From Holophagaceae bacterium (lineage in GTDB: Bacteria > Acidobacteriota > Holophagae > Holophagales > Holophagaceae), in contig PMJK01000072.1 in NCBI GenBank assembly GCA_003158505.1, positions 30,661 through 37,716 of the forward strand: a DNA stretch of 7,056 nt, read 5' to 3'. Every line of letters starts with the position of its first letter. Position 1 is the first letter of the stretch. The position numbers and the translations under genes are program-made. Positions 1-6,165 of this stretch are shown here, piece by piece. The notes under the pieces are model-generated. The model worked only from the letters and a program-made list of their open reading frames with translations, had not been told where the DNA came from and did not search any database.

Positions 1-96
1 GGTCCGGCGATGCTCGCCAACTTCCTCCGCTTGGCCAAGTCACTTTCGCAGACCACCGATCAGTCCCGATCGTCTGGACGACATAGGGGGCCCTAA
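1..96 (+). CDS. trpG: Anthranilate synthase glutamine amidotransferase subunit, C-terminal end (partial)
   Basis: Frame 1 is open from the window edge to a TAA at 94-96, giving 31 residues beginning GPAMLANFLRLAKSL. This fits the end of TrpG/PabA class I glutamine amidotransferases, where a conserved HPES-I-x-T-x-x-G segment is followed by a helix ending in L-x-NFL. TrpG releases ammonia from glutamine for the TrpE subunit, which makes anthranilate from chorismate. Position directly before trpD supports the call, since trpG-trpD adjacency is common. The catalytic Cys-His-Glu residues lie upstream of the window and cannot be checked. The tail after NFL is about 23 residues, rather long and polar. 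The stop codon lies inside the left half of the hairpin that fills the trpG-trpD gap. The call rests on a short motif plus context. Confidence 0.72.
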   Translation, partial: GPAMLANFLRLAKSLSQTTDQSRSSGRHRGP

Positions 97-138
97 CGGG
101 AAAATCAGAACAACGCTGTTTTTCCCGTAACGCCCCCT
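85..138 (+). promoter_or_regulatory. Large imperfect hairpin between trpG and trpD (possible leader/processing element)
   Basis: Three stem segments nest: AGGGGGC (85-91) with GCCCCCT (132-138), CGGGAAAA (97-104) with TTTTCCCG (120-127), and CAG (106-108) with CTG (116-118). They are separated by an internal loop (92-96 against 128-131) and a T-T mismatch, and the apical loop is 7 nt (109-115). That gives 18 base pairs over 54 nt. No T-run follows on either strand, so it does not look like an ordinary intrinsic terminator. The structure ends one base before the trpD Shine-Dalgarno sequence and includes the trpG stop codon. It could tune trpD translation, stabilise or direct cleavage of the mRNA, or cause pausing. 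The pairing is seen; the function is inferred. Confidence 0.55.
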
Positions 139-143
139 AAGGA
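139..143 (+). promoter_or_regulatory. Ribosome binding site of trpD
   Basis: AAGGA lies 9 nt before the ATG at 153 and supports that start. It begins at the first base after the 85-138 hairpin, so folding of the upstream RNA or its binding by a factor could affect access. Confidence 0.6.
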
Positions 144-152
144 ATCAGTCCA

Positions 153-1190
153 ATGACATTGCTCACGACGCACAATCCCATCCGCCCGCTGCCCGAGGCC
201 ACGGCCTCGGAGCTCATGCGCATCTTCATCGACCAGGACACGGACGCTCTCCTGGTGGGGGCCTGCCTGGCACTCCTGGCCCAGCGGGTGCCCGAAGCCC
301 ACGAACTGGCGGCCTTTGCCGATGCCCTGGCGGAAGTGGCCGTGCCGTTCCCGGCGGTGCCCGCCGGCGCCCTGGACGTGGTCGGCACGGGCGGAGACGG
401 CGCCTCCACCGCCAACCTCAGCACCCTGTCGGCCCTGCTCTTGGTCCAGCTGGGTGTGCCTGTGGTCAAGCACGGCAACCGGGCCGCCACCAGCGTGTGC
501 GGCAGCGCAGACCTGATGGAAGCCCTGGGCTACGATCTCTCCCGCGCCACTTCTGATCTCGCCAGGGATCTCGAAGCCCGGAACTTCGCCTTTCTCTTCG
601 CGCCGGCCTTCCATCCCCTGCTGGGCCGCCTGCGGGAGATCCGCCGGCGCCTGGGCATCCCCACGATCTTCAATCTCCTGGGCCCGCTCCTGAACCCCGG
701 CCTCCCGCCCCTCCAAGTGCTGGGAGTGGCCCGGGAGGATCTGCTCGTGCCCATGGCCGGGGCCCTGGCGCGGCGGAAGACCCTGCGGCGAGCCTTCGTG
801 ATCCACGGCAAGGACGCCGAAGGGAAGGGCCTCGACGAAGCCTCCATCGAGGGGCCGACCATCGTGGTGGGTGTGTCGGGCGGGCAGGTTGCCCCGCCCC
901 AGGTGCTGGTGCCCCGGGAGCTGGGACTCGTCCCGCCGCCCCGCCACGCCCTGCGGGTGGCCGATCGCGCCGAGGCACTAACCGTGGCGCGAGGGATCTT
1001 CGGGGGCGCTGCCCATGCGGATTTCCGTCCGGCGGTAGCTGACGCCGTGGCCCTCCAGGCGGCCCTGGGCCTGCTTCTGTACCGGAATGCCGGCCTGGAA
1101 CAGTTGGGCGGATTCCTGAAGGAGACGAGGGCCCGCATCGACCAGGGGTTCAGCCTGCCGTTCATCCTCCCTTCGGAGGCGCGTCCATGA
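153..1190 (+). CDS. trpD: Anthranilate phosphoribosyltransferase
   Basis: This 345-residue cytosolic enzyme transfers the phosphoribosyl group of PRPP to anthranilate, the second step of tryptophan synthesis. Family motifs are in order: the PRPP-binding GTGGDG at 78-83, the NLST segment at 88-91, KHGNR at 106-110, CGSADLMEALG at 116-126, the RRRLGIPTIFNLLGPLLNP segment at 165-182 that helps form the anthranilate site, and GLDEAS at 226-231, whose Asp228-Glu229 pair matches the magnesium-binding DE of the family. Length is typical of a stand-alone TrpD with no fused TrpG domain. The ATG at 153 has an AAGGA site 9 nt upstream. The gene overlaps trpC by 4 nt (ATGA). No key residue appears to be missing. 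The related thymidine/pyrimidine phosphorylases are excluded by the KHGNR/DE motif set and the trp context. Confidence 0.97.
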   Translation: MTLLTTHNPIRPLPEATASELMRIFIDQDTDALLVGACLALLAQRVPEAHELAAFADALAEVAVPFPAVPAGALDVVGTGGDGASTANLSTLSALLLVQLGVPVVKHGNRAATSVCGSADLMEALGYDLSRATSDLARDLEARNFAFLFAPAFHPLLGRLREIRRRLGIPTIFNLLGPLLNPGLPPLQVLGVAREDLLVPMAGALARRKTLRRAFVIHGKDAEGKGLDEASIEGPTIVVGVSGGQVAPPQVLVPRELGLVPPPRHALRVADRAEALTVARGIFGGAAHADFRPAVADAVALQAALGLLLYRNAGLEQLGGFLKETRARIDQGFSLPFILPSEARP

Positions 1191-2023
1191 GCCGGCTTCC
1201 CGATCCAGCCTCCCTCGTTCACGGGACGGGCCTTTCCTCCAACTCCCACCTCCAACGCGTGCTGGTTTCCGAACTGGCCCGGCTCGCCGAGCTACCTGCC
1301 GCTCCCGGGCCGAAGCGCGCTCCGCAGGTCGGTCCAGGCCCCTTCGAATCCGCCCTGCGCCGGGATGCGGAAGCGCGGGGCGGGGCGGTCATCGCCGAGT
1401 ACAAGCAGGCGTCTCCCTCCCTCGGCCCCTTCGCCATGGGAACCCCGCTCCTGGCGCAGTTGCAGGCTTACCTGGAAGGGGGCGCCTCGGCCTTCTCCAT
1501 CCTGGCGGAACCGGCCTATTTCCGGGGATCGGCGGAGCACATCACGAAAGCCGTGAATCTCGGCCTGCCCCGACTCTACAAGGGATTCGTGATCTCGGAG
1601 GCCCAGCTGGCGGAGGCGGAAACCTCGGGCGCCGAGGCCGTACTCCTCATCGCAAGAGTGCTCAAGGAACACACCTCCACATTTGCCCAGGCTGCCAGGG
1701 CCCGGGGCCTCGAGCCCCTGGTGGAACTGCACAACCTGACCGAAGTGGGCTTCGCCCAGGCCGCCGAGGCCCGCCTGGTGGGAATCAATGCCCGGGACCT
1801 CTCCACCTTCAACCTCGGTGTGCCCACGGCGGAACCCCTCCGTCGCGTCTTTCCCGAAGCGCTGCTCATCCGCGAATCCGGTCTGGCCACGCCCGAGGAT
1901 GCCCGGACGGCGCTACGCGCTGGCTTCGATGCGGTCCTCGTCGGCGAGGCGCTCATGCGCAGCCCGGATCCGCAGGGCTTCCTCTCCCGCATCCTGACGG
2001 ACCTGCGGACGGAGGTCCCATGA
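1187..2023 (+). CDS. trpC: Indole-3-glycerol phosphate synthase
   Basis: This 278-residue TIM-barrel enzyme closes the ring of CdRP with loss of CO2 and water to give indole-3-glycerol phosphate. Visible signatures: IAEYKQASPSLG at 69-80 (Glu71 and Lys73 match the catalytic Glu and Lys of IAEIK-x-x-SPS), ASAFSILAEPAYFRGS at 100-115, Lys132 in LYKGF, LLI at 153-155, LVELH at 178-182 (Glu180), GINARDL at 199-205 (Asn201), RESGL at 229-233, and the phosphate-binding LVGEALM at 251-257. These match the known E-K-K-E-N active-site set. Position 133 is Gly where the family normally has Asp (KDF). The gene is mono-functional, not fused to TrpF. The ATG overlaps the trpD stop as ATGA and has GGAGG (1175-1179) 7 nt upstream. 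About 20 residues precede the first family helix. Confidence 0.96.
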   Translation: MSRLPDPASLVHGTGLSSNSHLQRVLVSELARLAELPAAPGPKRAPQVGPGPFESALRRDAEARGGAVIAEYKQASPSLGPFAMGTPLLAQLQAYLEGGASAFSILAEPAYFRGSAEHITKAVNLGLPRLYKGFVISEAQLAEAETSGAEAVLLIARVLKEHTSTFAQAARARGLEPLVELHNLTEVGFAQAAEARLVGINARDLSTFNLGVPTAEPLRRVFPEALLIRESGLATPEDARTALRAGFDAVLVGEALMRSPDPQGFLSRILTDLRTEVP

Positions 2024-2640
2024 GGGTCCTCGCCAAGGTGTGCGGCCTGGTCCGCGCCGAGGACGCGGCCTTGGCGGCCTCGGCGGGCGCCGATTTGCTC
2101 GGCTTCGTATCGCATCCTCCCAGCCCGAGGCATTGTGCGGACTTGTCTGTGGCCGAGCCCTACCTGGACCGGGCCGTGCTCGTCCAGGTGGCTGATCACG
2201 CAGAAGCAGTTCTTGCGATGGCCCGACGCCATGGTTTCCGGAAGGTCCAGCCCTATCTTCCGGCGGTCACGCGGGAAGCAGGCATCCGCTCGCTTCGTGA
2301 AGCCGGATTCTACGTGCTCCTGCCCTGGAGCGACGAGGCGGGTCAGATCCCCGTGCCCGCGGACTTGTATGTCTGGGAGACCAGTGCCGCGGTCACGGGG
2401 CTGGCGGGCGGATCGGGTCAGGGGCACGCCATGGCCTTTCCCCCGCCCGGTGATTTCCTGCTGGCCGGAGGCATGGATGCCGCGAACCTGCCGGAGCGGG
2501 TGCTGTCCCTCCCATCGGCATTGCGGGCCCGGTTCCGTGGGGCGGATGCCGCCAGCCGGCTGGAGGCCTCGCCCGGTGTGAAGGATCCCGCCAAGGTTTC
2601 CGCATTCATCCGCACCGCCCACGCACTGGAGTCCGCATGA
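2020..2640 (+). CDS. trpF: Phosphoribosylanthranilate isomerase (divergent)
   Basis: This 206-residue TIM-barrel protein is the expected isomerase that converts PRA to CdRP between the TrpD and TrpC steps. Family marks: AKVCGL at 5-10 with catalytic Cys8, GADLLGFV at 23-30, SPR at 35-37, GGSG at 130-133, LAGGM at 148-152 with N156 after it, and PGVKD at 185-189. Several signature positions differ by eye. The usual VQLHG reads VQPYL (76-80). The general-acid Asp (LLD-T/S) aligns with Glu120 in VWET. The spacer to GGSG is about 3 residues longer than in the Thermotoga enzyme as I recall it. The usual SSGVE reads SRLE (179-182). Length and position between trpC and trpB still make TrpF the best call. 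It overlaps both neighbours by ATGA; GGAGG (2011-2015) lies 4 nt before the start. No other trpF is seen in the window. Confidence 0.9.
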   Translation: MRVLAKVCGLVRAEDAALAASAGADLLGFVSHPPSPRHCADLSVAEPYLDRAVLVQVADHAEAVLAMARRHGFRKVQPYLPAVTREAGIRSLREAGFYVLLPWSDEAGQIPVPADLYVWETSAAVTGLAGGSGQGHAMAFPPPGDFLLAGGMDAANLPERVLSLPSALRARFRGADAASRLEASPGVKDPAKVSAFIRTAHALESA

Positions 2641-3821
2641 TCGAAGCATTCCGCCTTCCCTCGCGCTTCGGCGCCCAATCCCTCGGCGGCTGCTATGCCC
2701 CGGAAACCCTCATGCAGCCGCTCCTCGATCTGGAAGCCGCCTTCTGCGCCGCCTTGGAGGACCCATCGTTCCTTGAGGAGTTGAAGGGCGAACTGCGGCA
2801 CTTCGTGGGCCGGCCCACACCGCTCACGCCTGCTCCCCGCCTGGCCGCGAAGCTGGGCCTGAAGGCGCTGTTCCTGAAGCGGGAGGACCTCACCCATACC
2901 GGGGCCCACAAGATCAACAACGCCCTGGCCCAGGCCATTCTCGCGCGGCGCATGGGCAAGACGGAGATCATCGCGGAGACCGGCGCGGGCCAGCACGGGG
3001 TGGCCACCGCCGCGGCCTGCGCCCGGCTGGGATTGGCCTGCACGGTGTACATGGGCGTCACCGACATGGCCCGGCAGGCGCCGAACGTGGCGCGCATGCG
3101 GCTTTTCGGGACCAAGGTCGTGCCCGTGGAAGCGGGGCAGGGGACGCTCAAGGAGGCCGTGAACGAGGCCCTGCGCGCCTGGGCAGGGCGTTGCGACCGG
3201 GCCCACTACATCCTGGGTTCCGCGCTGGGCCCCCATCCCTTCCCGACCCTGGTGCGCACCTTCCAGACCGTCATCGGCGAGGAGGCCCGGGCCCAGGTAC
3301 TGGACCAGTCCGGAGTTCTGCCGGAGGTCGTCCTCGCCTGCGCAGGTGGGGGCAGCAATGGCCTGGGCCTGCTGCTCCCTTTCCTGAACGATGGTCTGCG
3401 CCGGGTAGCCGTGGAGGCGGGGGGTCATGGCACTGCCCTCGGCGAGCACGCTGCCCGACTCGATGGGGGCCGCATGGGTGTGCTGCATGGCTGCAAGACC
3501 CTGCTGCTCCAGGATGAGCATGGGCATACCGCGGAAACCGCCAGCATCAGCGCGGGGCTGGACTACCCGGCCCTGGGCCCGGAACTGGCGGCCCTGGCGT
3601 TGGACGGGAAGGTCGAAGTGCGCCGAGCCTCCGACGAAGAGGCACTCTCCGGCGCCCGGATGCTGTGCGAAACCGAAGGCATCCTACCGGCCCTGGAGAG
3701 CAGCCATGCCCTGGCCCTGCTTCCGGCCCTCGCCGCGGAAGGCGTCACCACGGTTCTTCTTGGCCTCAGTGGCCGCGGCGACAAGGACCTGTCCACCTAC
3801 CAGACTCGCCTGGGGATTTGA
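2637..3821 (+). CDS. trpB: Tryptophan synthase beta chain
   Basis: This 394-residue PLP enzyme condenses indole, channelled from TrpA, with serine to give tryptophan. Motifs: KREDLTHTGAHKINNALAQ at 81-99, where Lys92 is the PLP Schiff-base lysine; ETGAGQHG at 114-121 with catalytic Glu114; the PLP-phosphate loop GGGSNGLG at 237-244; GLDYP at 307-311 with Asp310, matching Salmonella Asp305; EGILPALESSHA at 348-359; and LSGRGDKD at 377-384, whose Ser378 faces the pyridine nitrogen. Length is typical of the TrpB1 type that partners TrpA. The usual GVGPEH reads ALGPEL (312-317), a mild divergence. The ATG overlaps trpF by ATGA, with GGAG (2628-2631) 5 nt upstream. trpA follows after one base, as expected for partners made in equal amounts. 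Confidence 0.98.
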   Translation: MIEAFRLPSRFGAQSLGGCYAPETLMQPLLDLEAAFCAALEDPSFLEELKGELRHFVGRPTPLTPAPRLAAKLGLKALFLKREDLTHTGAHKINNALAQAILARRMGKTEIIAETGAGQHGVATAAACARLGLACTVYMGVTDMARQAPNVARMRLFGTKVVPVEAGQGTLKEAVNEALRAWAGRCDRAHYILGSALGPHPFPTLVRTFQTVIGEEARAQVLDQSGVLPEVVLACAGGGSNGLGLLLPFLNDGLRRVAVEAGGHGTALGEHAARLDGGRMGVLHGCKTLLLQDEHGHTAETASISAGLDYPALGPELAALALDGKVEVRRASDEEALSGARMLCETEGILPALESSHALALLPALAAEGVTTVLLGLSGRGDKDLSTYQTRLGI

Positions 3822-3822
3822 C

Positions 3823-4584
3823 ATGAGCCTGAACCCGCTCCTCCCCTTCATCATGGCCGGCGACCCTTCCCTGGAAGCCTTGCCGGGACTGCTTTCCGAG
3901 GCCAAGGCCCTGGGCCTGGAGGCCATCGAGTTGGGCCTGCCCCACTCGGACCCCATCGCCGACGGTCCGGTGCTCCAGGCGGCTGCCCACCGCGCCATCG
4001 CCCGGGGCGCGACGCCCCTGCGTGTGCTGGAATCGCTGGCCGGGCTGACCGACAGCCCCGACATCATCCTGTTCACCTACCTCAATCCGCTGTTCCAGAT
4101 CGGCGTGGAGCGCCTGAAGGCCTTGCTCTTGCCCACACCTGTGAAGGCCCTGCTGGTGGTGGATCTGCCTTTCGGGGAGGAACCAGGATTCGAGTCGGAG
4201 TTGCACAGCGCGGGCTACCCGATGGTGCCCCTGCTCGCACCCACCACATCCCTGGACCGGGCTTCTAGGATCTTGTCGGATCGCCCGGATCCTGGCCCTT
4301 CGGCACCCTTCGCCCAGCGATTTGCCTACGTGGTGGCGCGGCTGGGTGTCACCGGAACCGGGCAGGACACGGACCTGGGCCCCGTCTCCCGACGGGTGGC
4401 GGAGCTGAAGGCTCGATCAGAGCGCCCGCTGGCCGTGGGTTTCGGGCTCTCGGATCCTCGGAGTCTGGCTTCGATACGGGGCCTGGGGGCCACGCCCGTG
4501 ATTGGATCGGCCCTGGTCCAGGAACTGTCGGATGGGCGAAGCCTGCGCGAGGCCCTGGCTTCGCGGATGTCTGATGGGGCCTAG
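3823..4584 (+). CDS. trpA: Tryptophan synthase alpha chain
   Basis: This 253-residue TIM-barrel subunit cleaves indole-3-glycerol phosphate to indole and glyceraldehyde 3-phosphate and passes indole to TrpB. Motifs: PFIMAGDP at 8-15, IELGLPHSDPIADGP at 35-49 with catalytic Glu36 and Asp47 (Salmonella Glu49 and Asp60, same 11-residue spacing), TYLNPL at 85-90, VDLPFGEE at 113-120, LAPTTSLDR at 138-146, Tyr169 in AYVV, GVTGTG at 175-180, GFGLSDP at 206-212 and the phosphate-binding IGSALV at 227-232. The start at 3823 is one base after the trpB stop with GGGGA (3812-3816) 6 nt upstream. The N terminus is short: PFIMAGDP begins at residue 8 instead of about 20, so the usual first helix is missing. 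The frame is open further upstream only because it runs under trpB and shows no family similarity there. Confidence 0.97.
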   Translation: MSLNPLLPFIMAGDPSLEALPGLLSEAKALGLEAIELGLPHSDPIADGPVLQAAAHRAIARGATPLRVLESLAGLTDSPDIILFTYLNPLFQIGVERLKALLLPTPVKALLVVDLPFGEEPGFESELHSAGYPMVPLLAPTTSLDRASRILSDRPDPGPSAPFAQRFAYVVARLGVTGTGQDTDLGPVSRRVAELKARSERPLAVGFGLSDPRSLASIRGLGATPVIGSALVQELSDGRSLREALASRMSDGA

Positions 4585-4603
4585 CTTCCAACGTGGGCGC
4601 GCG

Positions 4604-4628
4604 GATTCTAAAACCGCACTCTTAGATC
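4604..4628. repeat. Weak AT-rich inverted repeat after trpA
   Basis: TCTAA (4607-4611) pairs with TTAGA (4622-4626) around a 10-nt spacer, and GA/TC can extend it past one bulged base. It lies 20 nt after the trpA stop. It is too AT-rich and lacks a T-run, so it is not a convincing terminator. It may be a protein-binding site or chance. Confidence 0.25.
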
Positions 4629-4665
4629 GTGAATGACGGCGCCAGACTTCGCTTTTCATGATTGG

Positions 4666-4693
4666 TTGCAGGACCGTGATGATTTGGTATTGT
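4666..4693 (+). promoter_or_regulatory. Candidate sigma-70 type promoter for the FadL-family gene
   Basis: TATTGT (4688-4693) resembles a -10 box and is preceded by TGG, an extended -10 form. TTGCAG (4666-4671), 16 nt upstream, is a poor -35 match with only the first three bases in agreement. A transcript from here would carry a leader of about 65 nt holding two tetraloop hairpins before the gene start. The surroundings are locally AT-richer than the flanking genes, as expected for a promoter. This is pattern-based only. Confidence 0.4.
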
Positions 4694-4704
4694 GGTCCAT
4701 CATC
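4671..4704. promoter_or_regulatory. Inverted repeats over the -10 box (candidate operator)
   Basis: GATGAT (4678-4683) is the exact inverted match of ATCATC (4699-4704), and GGACC (4671-4675) of GGTCC (4694-4698). The two are offset and cannot both form at once. Both span the putative -10 box, where a repressor would act. A related direct repeat also occurs: ATGATTGGT (4658-4666) and ATGATTTGGT (4679-4688), starting 21 bp apart, about two helical turns. Any regulator is unknown. Confidence 0.3.
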
Positions 4705-4715
4705 CCTACGTATTC

Positions 4716-4749
4716 GGCTGGCGACAGCCACTCACCCCGGGAAACCGGG
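4716..4749 (+). promoter_or_regulatory. Two tandem GNRA-tetraloop hairpins in the porin leader
   Basis: GGCTG-GCGA-CAGCC (4716-4729) and CCCGG-GAAA-CCGGG (4736-4749) are two perfect 5-bp stems, each closed by a GNRA tetraloop, separated by 6 nt. The second ends two nt before the AGGAG ribosome binding site. Both match the classic stable RNA tetraloop form, which suggests a structured 5' leader able to affect translation or mRNA life. The structure is read directly; I recognise no known RNA family. Confidence 0.45.
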
Positions 4750-4751
4750 CC

Positions 4752-4756
4752 AGGAG
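4752..4756 (+). promoter_or_regulatory. Ribosome binding site of the FadL-family gene
   Basis: AGGAG lies 10 nt before the ATG at 4767. It decides the start: a GTG at 4692 opens the same frame but has no such site, would sit in the putative -10 box, and would place 25 polar residues before the signal peptide. Confidence 0.65.
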
Positions 4757-4766
4757 CTATGCCCCT

Positions 4767-6149
4767 ATGAGCCATCGTTCACGCCTCACCCTCACCGCCT
4801 TTGCCCTGGTCGCCGCCGGGGCTTTCGCACCCATGGCCCAGGCCTCTGGCTTCCAGCTCCGGGAGCAGAGCGCGAGCTCCGAGGGCAACGCCTTCGCCGG
4901 CGTCAGCGCGGGGGGCGCAAGCATCAGCGCCATGTTCTTCAATCCCGCGGGCATGACCCTGTACTCCGGCACTCAGCTCGACTTTGGCGCCACCCTGATC
5001 GCGCCCTCGGCGAAGATGAGCGATGCCAGCGGCACCCGTACTTCCGCCCTGAGTGCCTTCCCGGCCTACGGGCCCATCAGTGGCCCCACATCCTATTCGA
5101 ATTCCGCGGAAAGCAAGGTCGCCCCCAGCCTCTACGGGATGTACAGCGTCAGCAACGACCTGAAGCTGGGGCTGTCCATCAATGCGCCCTTCGGGTTCGT
5201 GACCGAATACGACAGCAACTTCGTGGGCCGCTACCACGCCCTGAAGACGGACCTGCAGATCATCGATGTTTCCCCCAGCCTGGCCTACCGGATCAACAAG
5301 GAGTGGTCCGTGGGCGTGGCCTTCGTGGCCCGTCACGCGGATGCGACCCTCACCAGTGCCGTGGATTTCGGCCTGATCGGATTCCCCAGCACCATCCCCG
5401 GCACCATAGATGGCGCCAGCAAGCTCAAGGGCAGCGTCTGGGCCTACGGATACAAGGCGGGCGTCACCTACCAGCCCACCGATGACTTGCGGCTGGGCCT
5501 CGCCTATCACGCCGCCATGAACATGAACCTGAAGGGCGACATCTCCTTCTCGTATCCCGGCACCCTCCCCGCTCCCGCCGTGGGCGGCTTTCAGGCAGAG
5601 GGCTTCAGAAATGGCGGCGGCCAGGCGGAGCTGAATCTTCCCGCCGACACCTCCTTCGGGTTCGACTACAAGGTGAGCAGCACCTTCTCCCTTCAGGGTG
5701 AGGCCTGCTTGACCACCTGGTCCCGGTTCAAGGAACTGAACGTGCAGCTGACCGGCAACACGGCTCCCCCTGATGTCATCACCAATGTCGTCACGGAAGA
5801 GCACTGGCGGGATACCTGGTTCTACTCCCTGGGCGGCACCTGGAAGGCCAACCAGGCCTGGACCCTCCGCGCCGGACTCGCCTTCGACCAGGGGGCCGTC
5901 ACCGACAACTACCGCACCCCCCGCATCCCCGACGGTGACCGCACCTGGGTGTCAATCGGCGCTAGCTACGCCGTCTCCAAGACCTTCTCCGTAGATATCG
6001 GCTATTCCCACTTGTTTGTCACGGACTCCAAGATCAATTTGACCACTACCGCCAGCCAGACGGACCCCAACTTCACCCGCGGCAACCTCACGGGCGACTT
6101 CAAACTGAGTGCCAATATCCTCGCGGTGGGAGCCCGGTTCACTTTCTGA
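4767..6149 (+). CDS. OmpP1/FadL-family outer membrane transport protein
   Basis: This 460-residue protein is predicted to be a beta-barrel of the outer membrane that passes long-chain fatty acids or other hydrophobic molecules into the periplasm. Residues 1-26 form a signal peptide: basic start (SHRSR), hydrophobic stretch (LTAFALVAAGAFA) and AQA before the cut. The mature protein would start SGFQLREQS, like the FadL N-terminal hatch, followed by GNAFAG and FFNPAG (57-62), the family NPAG signature. APFGF (140-144), EYDSNFVGRYHALKTDL (147-163) and SPSLAYRIN (169-177) match the conserved family block. The C terminus alternates to a final Phe (ARFTF), the barrel-assembly signal. Length is normal. 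An isolated Cys in LQGEACLTTW is unusual but not disabling. A strong terminator follows. The neighbouring convergent thiolase fits lipid use; the actual substrate cannot be read from sequence. Confidence 0.93.
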   Translation: MSHRSRLTLTAFALVAAGAFAPMAQASGFQLREQSASSEGNAFAGVSAGGASISAMFFNPAGMTLYSGTQLDFGATLIAPSAKMSDASGTRTSALSAFPAYGPISGPTSYSNSAESKVAPSLYGMYSVSNDLKLGLSINAPFGFVTEYDSNFVGRYHALKTDLQIIDVSPSLAYRINKEWSVGVAFVARHADATLTSAVDFGLIGFPSTIPGTIDGASKLKGSVWAYGYKAGVTYQPTDDLRLGLAYHAAMNMNLKGDISFSYPGTLPAPAVGGFQAEGFRNGGGQAELNLPADTSFGFDYKVSSTFSLQGEACLTTWSRFKELNVQLTGNTAPPDVITNVVTEEHWRDTWFYSLGGTWKANQAWTLRAGLAFDQGAVTDNYRTPRIPDGDRTWVSIGASYAVSKTFSVDIGYSHLFVTDSKINLTTTASQTDPNFTRGNLTGDFKLSANILAVGARFTF

Positions 6150-6165
6150 TGAACCCTCGGACCAC

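Noticed and set aside
85..138. Intrinsic terminator or Trp-codon attenuator before trpD
   Set aside because: No T-run follows the hairpin on either strand, and no short frame with tandem Trp codons lies just upstream; the upstream frame is the end of trpG.
105..3527. Long open frames on the minus strand under the trp genes (e.g. 105-947, 530-1255, 1576-2649, 2418-3527)
   Set aside because: They lie opposite well-recognised trp genes, have compositions rich in Arg, Gly, Pro, Ala and Ser with no family motifs, and are the usual antisense shadows of high-GC coding DNA.
3427..3822. N-terminal extension of trpA into trpB
   Set aside because: The extra residues are an out-of-frame reading of trpB, Trp/Pro/Arg-rich, with no similarity to TrpA; the ATG at 3823 has its own ribosome binding site.
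4692..4766. Upstream GTG start for the porin, adding 25 residues
   Set aside because: It lacks a ribosome binding site, overlaps the likely -10 box and would bury the signal peptide; the ATG at 4767 has AGGAG at correct spacing.
4716..4766. Possible cobalamin riboswitch, from the look of CAGCCACT, CGGGAA and CCAGGAG in the porin leader
   Set aside because: The order recalls the 3' half of that riboswitch, but the upstream conserved boxes and room for the four-way core are missing, and the bases are explained by two simple tetraloop hairpins plus a Shine-Dalgarno sequence.
4759..4770. Three-codon mini-frame ATG-CCC-CTA-TGA overlapping the porin start
   Set aside because: Its ATG is only two nt from the Shine-Dalgarno sequence, too near for efficient use; probably chance.
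4779..5804. 341-codon minus-strand open frame under the porin gene
   Set aside because: It is antisense to a clear FadL-family coding region, has low-complexity Gly/Ala/His-rich content and no recognisable domain.
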